Assembly (NCBI GenBank): GCA_012513165.1
Contig: JAAZCT010000210.1
Span: 1-5,920 of the forward strand
DNA: 5,920 bases
DNA from: Actinomycetales bacterium
Lineage (GTDB): Bacteria > Actinomycetota > Actinomycetes > Propionibacteriales > Nocardioidaceae
Direction: 5' to 3'
Positions 4,713 to 5,920 of this stretch are shown piece after piece (the first letter of the stretch is position 1; each line of letters starts with the position of its first letter). The translations under genes and the position numbers were made by a program. The notes beneath the pieces were generated by a model. That model worked only from the letters and a program-made list of their open reading frames with translations, had not been told where the DNA came from and made no database searches.

Positions 4713-5920
4713 ATGACCGTATATTCACCTCCCGGATCAGCAGATTCGCCGATCGAGGTCAAGAGTCGTTACGAGCACTACATCGGTGGCGGCTGGGTCG
4801 CCCCCGTCAAAGGGAATTACTTCGAGAATGTGTCGCCCGTCAACGGCCAGGTCTTCACCGAGATCGCCCGCGGCACCGCCGAAGACATCGAAGCCGCACT
4901 CGACGCCGCCCACGCCGCAGCCCCAGCCTGGGGCAAAGCGTCGCCGGCCGAACGCGCCAACGTGCTGAACAAGATCGCCGACCGGATGGAAGAGCACCTC
5001 ACGGCGATCGCCATCGCTGAAACGTGGGACAACGGCAAAGCAGTACGCGAAACAATCAACGCCGACATCCCGCTCGCGATCGACCACTTCCGCTACTTCG
5101 CCGGGTGCATCCGCGCCCAAGAAGGCGGAATCTCTGAAATTGACGCTGAAACCTACGCCTATCACTTCCATGAGCCGCTCGGCGTTGTTGGCCAAATCAT
5201 CCCGTGGAACTTCCCGATCCTGATGGCTGTGTGGAAGCTCGCACCTGCATTAGCTGCCGGCAACGCAGTCGTGCTCAAGCCCGCCGAGCAAACGCCGTGG
5301 TCGATCCTGAAACTGTTCGAAATCATCGGCGACCTGTTGCCTGCCGGTGTCGTCAACATCGTCAACGGCTTCGGTGTGGAAGCCGGCAAGCCGCTCGCTT
5401 CGAACCCGCGGATCGCGAAGATCGCCTTCACCGGTGAAACCACCACGGGCCGACTGATCATGCAGTACGCGAGCGAGAACATCATCCCCGTCACGCTGGA
5501 ACTCGGCGGCAAGAGCCCGAACGTGTTCTTCGACTCGGTTGCCGCAGAACGGGACGCCTTCTATGACAAAGCGCTCGAAGGTTTCACGATGTTTGCGTTC
5601 AACCAGGGCGAAGTGTGTACCTGCCCAAGCCGCGCACTCGTGCAACGCAGCATGTACGACCAGTTCGTGCCCGACGCCCTCGAACGAGTCAACGCGATCA
5701 AGCAAGGCAACCCGCTCGACGACACCACCATGATGGGCGCGCAGGCCTCGAACGATCAGTGCGAAAAGATCCTCTCGTATATCGACATCGGCAAGGCAGA
5801 AGGCGCCAAGGTGTTGACCGGCGGCGGCAAGCTGGAACTCGAAGGAGACCTCGCTGGCGGCTACTACATCCAGCCCACCGTGTTTGAAGGAAACAACTCG
5901 ATGCGCATCTTCCAAGAAGA
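4713..5920 (+). CDS. NAD-dependent aldehyde dehydrogenase (AldA/ExaC type), 3'-partial
   Basis: The enzyme oxidises an aldehyde, acetaldehyde-like in the best-known relatives, to the acid with NAD+ in the cytoplasm. The window holds 402 codons of a protein usually about 505 long; the frame is open at the right edge. The start [13 protein letters not shown] follows GAAGGAG (4699-4705), 7 bases from the ATG. Family landmarks in order: [40 protein letters not shown] with the Asn at 166, [18 protein letters not shown] in the cofactor region, the general-base Glu at 263 in ELGGKSPN, and the nucleophile Cys302 in [12 protein letters not shown] second Cys sits two residues after it, as in close relatives. 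All key residues are intact. The sequence closely follows actinobacterial aldehyde dehydrogenases that oxidise acetaldehyde from ethanol use. The upstream GAF regulator and the CRP/GlxR-type site suggest inducer and carbon-status control. The missing ~100 residues include the oligomerisation end. Confidence 0.95.
   Translation, partial: MTVYSPPGSADSPIEVKSRYEHYIGGGWVAPVKGNYFENVSPVNGQVFTEIARGTAEDIEAALDAAHAAAPAWGKASPAERANVLNKIADRMEEHLTAIAIAETWDNGKAVRETINADIPLAIDHFRYFAGCIRAQEGGISEIDAETYAYHFHEPLGVVGQIIPWNFPILMAVWKLAPALAAGNAVVLKPAEQTPWSILKLFEIIGDLLPAGVVNIVNGFGVEAGKPLASNPRIAKIAFTGETTTGRLIMQYASENIIPVTLELGGKSPNVFFDSVAAERDAFYDKALEGFTMFAFNQGEVCTCPSRALVQRSMYDQFVPDALERVNAIKQGNPLDDTTMMGAQASNDQCEKILSYIDIGKAEGAKVLTGGGKLELEGDLAGGYYIQPTVFEGNNSMRIFQE

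Noticed and set aside
4737..5195. Antisense open frame (152 codons) opposite the first part of the dehydrogenase gene
   Set aside because: A shadow of the real gene; its composition (Gly/Val/Phe/Asp-rich runs) has no recognisable domain and it has no sensible start context.
5250..5915. Long antisense open frame (221 codons) opposite the aldehyde dehydrogenase gene
   Set aside because: It mirrors a clearly conserved coding sequence on the plus strand, has no family features, and is expected from the GC-biased codon pattern.
1..5920. CRISPR arrays, tRNA or rRNA genes, insertion-sequence ends
   Set aside because: I read the window for spaced repeats, tRNA-like cloverleaf sequence and transposase motifs and saw none.

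Overview
The window looks like part of an actinobacterial (Actinomycetota) chromosome of fairly high GC. The main reasons are on the right. An NAD-dependent aldehyde dehydrogenase is preceded on the same strand by a GAF-domain regulator that ends in a winged-helix/SARP-like region instead of a sigma-54 AAA+ module, and the space between them holds a TGTGA-N6-TCACA site of the CRP/GlxR type. The exact taxon cannot be read from this stretch.

Left part (1-1600) is accessory DNA with a patchwork look. It starts with the 3' portion of an unrecognised proline-rich, coiled-coil protein gene (+) that runs in from the left edge. Six bases beyond its stop lies the convergent end of a macrodomain (DarG-like) gene whose first ~40 codons are missing. 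The homology stops where a good sigma70-type promoter begins (TTGAAT-N16-TATGAT, 1157-1184). That promoter fires rightward into two very small genes: a 39-residue AT-hook-like basic protein (1221-1340) and a 42-residue zinc-ribbon-like protein (1399-1527) that has only its first CxxC pair. A perfect 8-bp inverted repeat separates them.

Middle part (1600-3330, minus strand) reads toxin, antitoxin, transporter in transcription order. It holds a HigBA-type toxin-antitoxin pair of the RelE/Gp49 toxin and XRE antitoxin kind, with the two genes overlapping by 14 bp, then an EamA/DMT-family 10-helix exporter 59 bp downstream. The toxin gene is visibly AT-richer than the transporter and the right-hand genes, which suggests it was acquired.

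Right part (3426-5920, plus strand) is a metabolic unit: the GAF regulator, a 96-bp spacer with two dyads, and the aldehyde dehydrogenase, which runs off the right edge with its catalytic Asn, Glu and Cys already present. The simplest reading is that the regulator senses a small molecule and controls aldehyde (acetaldehyde-type) oxidation, with a CRP-like cAMP-responsive input. I see no clearly new multi-gene system. The items most worth checking are the unknown coiled-coil protein, the truncated macrodomain and its junction, the small-gene cassette, and the two dyads before the dehydrogenase gene.
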